A stretch of 44,843 bases of DNA, taken from contig NZ_JADQAQ010000040.1 in NCBI RefSeq assembly GCF_022129445.1, positions 1-44,843 of the forward strand, written 5' to 3'. This DNA is from Photobacterium sp. Ph5. Its GTDB lineage: Bacteria > Pseudomonadota > Gammaproteobacteria > Enterobacterales > Vibrionaceae. Every line of letters starts with the position of its first letter. Within the stretch, counting starts at the first letter, position 1. The notes beneath the pieces are model-generated. The model saw only the letters and a program-made list of their open reading frames with translations. It was not told the DNA's origin and searched no databases. Below, piece by piece: positions 44,079-44,843 of the stretch. Both the position numbers and the translations under genes were made by a program.

Positions 44079-44270
44079 ATGGGTGAAATCAGTATTGGCA
44101 AGTTACTTATTGTTGCTGTTATTTTCGTATTGTTATTTGGAACAAAAAAATTAAGAACCTTAGGCAGTGATTTGGGCTATGCCTTAAAAGGTTTTCAAAA
44201 TGCAGTTAAAGATGAGCCCGCCAAAGAGAAAACAGCAGAGAAAAGCGTGGTTGATGAAGCGACTCGTTAG
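44079..44270 (+). CDS. tatE: Twin-arginine translocase protein TatA/TatE
   Basis: This 63-residue protein has one N-terminal membrane helix ([21 protein letters not shown]), the [10 protein letters not shown] hinge and an amphipathic helix ([14 protein letters not shown]), closely resembling E. coli TatE (67 residues) and TatA. It would form the size-variable pore for folded, cofactor-bearing Tat substrates. tatB and tatC are not in the window, so it depends on proteins encoded elsewhere. AGGA lies 8 bases ahead of the ATG. Confidence 0.92.
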   Translation: MGEISIGKLLIVAVIFVLLFGTKKLRTLGSDLGYALKGFQNAVKDEPAKEKTAEKSVVDEATR

Positions 44271-44392
44271 CATTGATTATACTGTAAGAGTACAGCGTTA
44301 AATGATTGAAAAAATCAATATTATTTTGTTTCTCTGTTTATATTTTATTAATGCGCTATGGTAACAGCAGAATTTTTAAATCGGTATTTATC

Positions 44393-44626
44393 ATGAAACG
44401 TGGATTGATAATTGATAATAATCTTACAGTGAATAAAGCTGCGATCTTACGCGTTGAGTTTGATAGCGCTTTTATTATGTTATTTTTCGCAGATCAAGCT
44501 GTTATTAATATTTGTTTAAAGCAAGATGAATTACATTTTTCATCAGATAATGCTTATTACCTACCTGAAGCTGAGTTTAATCGAGTTCAAACAGAGATTC
44601 AGGCGTATTTGAATAGTGAACTATAA
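44393..44626 (+). CDS. Hypothetical small protein
   Basis: This 77-residue product (from ATG at 44393) is acidic, with alternating strands (VNKAAILRVEFDSAFIMLFFAD) and a C-terminal helix (EFNRVQTEIQAYLNSEL). An upstream TTG at 44306 and ATG at 44351 would add a hydrophobic leader. None of the starts has a clear Shine-Dalgarno. Function and family are unknown. Confidence 0.5.
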   Translation: MKRGLIIDNNLTVNKAAILRVEFDSAFIMLFFADQAVINICLKQDELHFSSDNAYYLPEAEFNRVQTEIQAYLNSEL

Positions 44627-44750
44627 CGAATAAATGGGTTTGCTGTGTGGTTTTTAGGCAGGTAATTACGTTAATGATTATAAGGTGATGTGTAACCCTT
44701 CACGATATCGTTTGAATGCATAAAAGTTGTGCATACGGTTTGTGAGGTAC

Positions 44751-44779
44751 TTTACAATTTAAAATGTGATCGCTATCAT
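44751..44779 (+). promoter_or_regulatory. Sigma-70-type promoter of the tRNA-Ser gene
   Basis: TTTACA (44751-44756) and TATCAT (44774-44779) are 17 bases apart, followed by a GC-containing discriminator (ACACCGC) as in stable-RNA promoters. The tRNA starts 13 bases after the -10 box. Confidence 0.75.
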
Positions 44780-44792
44780 ACACCGCAGTTAC

Positions 44793-44843
44793 GGAGAGAT
44801 GGCTGAGTGGTTGAAAGCACCGGTCTTGAAAACCGGCATACGT
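44793..44843 (+). tRNA. serT: tRNA-Ser (anticodon UGA), 5' part, cut by the window edge
   Basis: The first 51 bases of a class II serine tRNA are visible: acceptor GGAGAGA, D-arm GGCTGAGTGGTTGAAAGC, anticodon stem ACCGG/CCGGC with loop CTTGAAA and anticodon TGA at 44827-44829. The long variable arm, T-arm and 3' end lie outside the window. The match to E. coli tRNA-Ser(UGA) is close. Confidence 0.95.

Noticed and set aside
1..44843. CRISPR arrays, integrons, insertion sequences or prophage
   Set aside because: I saw no regularly spaced repeats, transposase motifs, attC-like arrays or phage structural genes in the window.

Overview
The window looks like chromosomal DNA of a marine gammaproteobacterium in the Vibrionaceae, most probably a Photobacterium. 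It is AT-rich, carries typical gamma-proteobacterial genes (SpeF/PotE, EptA/DgkA, ArgP/ArgO, RbsD/RbsK/RbsR, Kup, TatE-type TatA, tRNA-Ser) and uses Escherichia-like Shine-Dalgarno signals. The genus is inferred from overall character, not from a marker gene. I see no rRNA, CRISPR array, intact insertion sequence, prophage or integron.

Layout. (1) 1-9.4 kb is an envelope and acid/polyamine block: a phosphoethanolamine transferase-like sulfatase-fold protein, inducible ornithine decarboxylase speF with the putrescine-ornithine antiporter potE, a small HTH/zinc-ribbon regulator, short unknown ORFs, then eptA-dgkA. EptA releases diacylglycerol and DgkA recycles it. (2) 9.4-13.3 kb holds a gene-poor gap, an unusual duplicated winged-helix plus PD-(D/E)XK-like protein, the divergent argP/argO pair and a YbaK-domain deacylase. 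(3) 13.3-18.5 kb has a porin plus periplasmic binding protein operon behind a Fur-like site and a palindrome GTAAAC-N5-GTTTAC that recurs 2.5 kb downstream, followed by small secreted proteins and lipoproteins. (4) 18.4-25 kb has an HTH regulator divergent from a ribose operon: rbsD, a FucP-type MFS permease, a mutarotase-like protein, rbsK and rbsR, with two RbsR-type operators upstream. (5) 25-29.8 kb, on the minus strand, is a UlaA-type PTS (EIIA, EIIB, EIIC), a split transketolase and a GntR/HutC regulator. A HutC-type operator and a CRP-like site lie upstream, and terminator-like hairpins lie inside the cluster. (6) 30-34 kb is a patchwork: LysR, lipocalin-like protein, Bcr/CflA-type MFS, the C-terminal remnant of a TMAO/biotin sulfoxide reductase and an orphan MinE-like protein. 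(7) 34-37.3 kb is a Cache/SBP/HD-GYP c-di-GMP phosphodiesterase-type sensor cut by one in-frame TAA. (8) 37.7-44.8 kb has an MFS transporter, a potassium module (kup, a short KdpD-like kinase, KdpE, but no kdpFABC), an unknown membrane protein, a TatE-like TatA, a small unknown protein and the 5' part of tRNA-Ser(UGA).

The observations most worth following are the duplicated winged-helix/nuclease protein, the shared palindrome around the porin/binding-protein locus, the PTS-transketolase pathway with internal attenuator-like hairpins, the nonsense-split HD-GYP sensor, the orphan MinE-like protein, kup coupled to a truncated KdpD, and the long speF leader.
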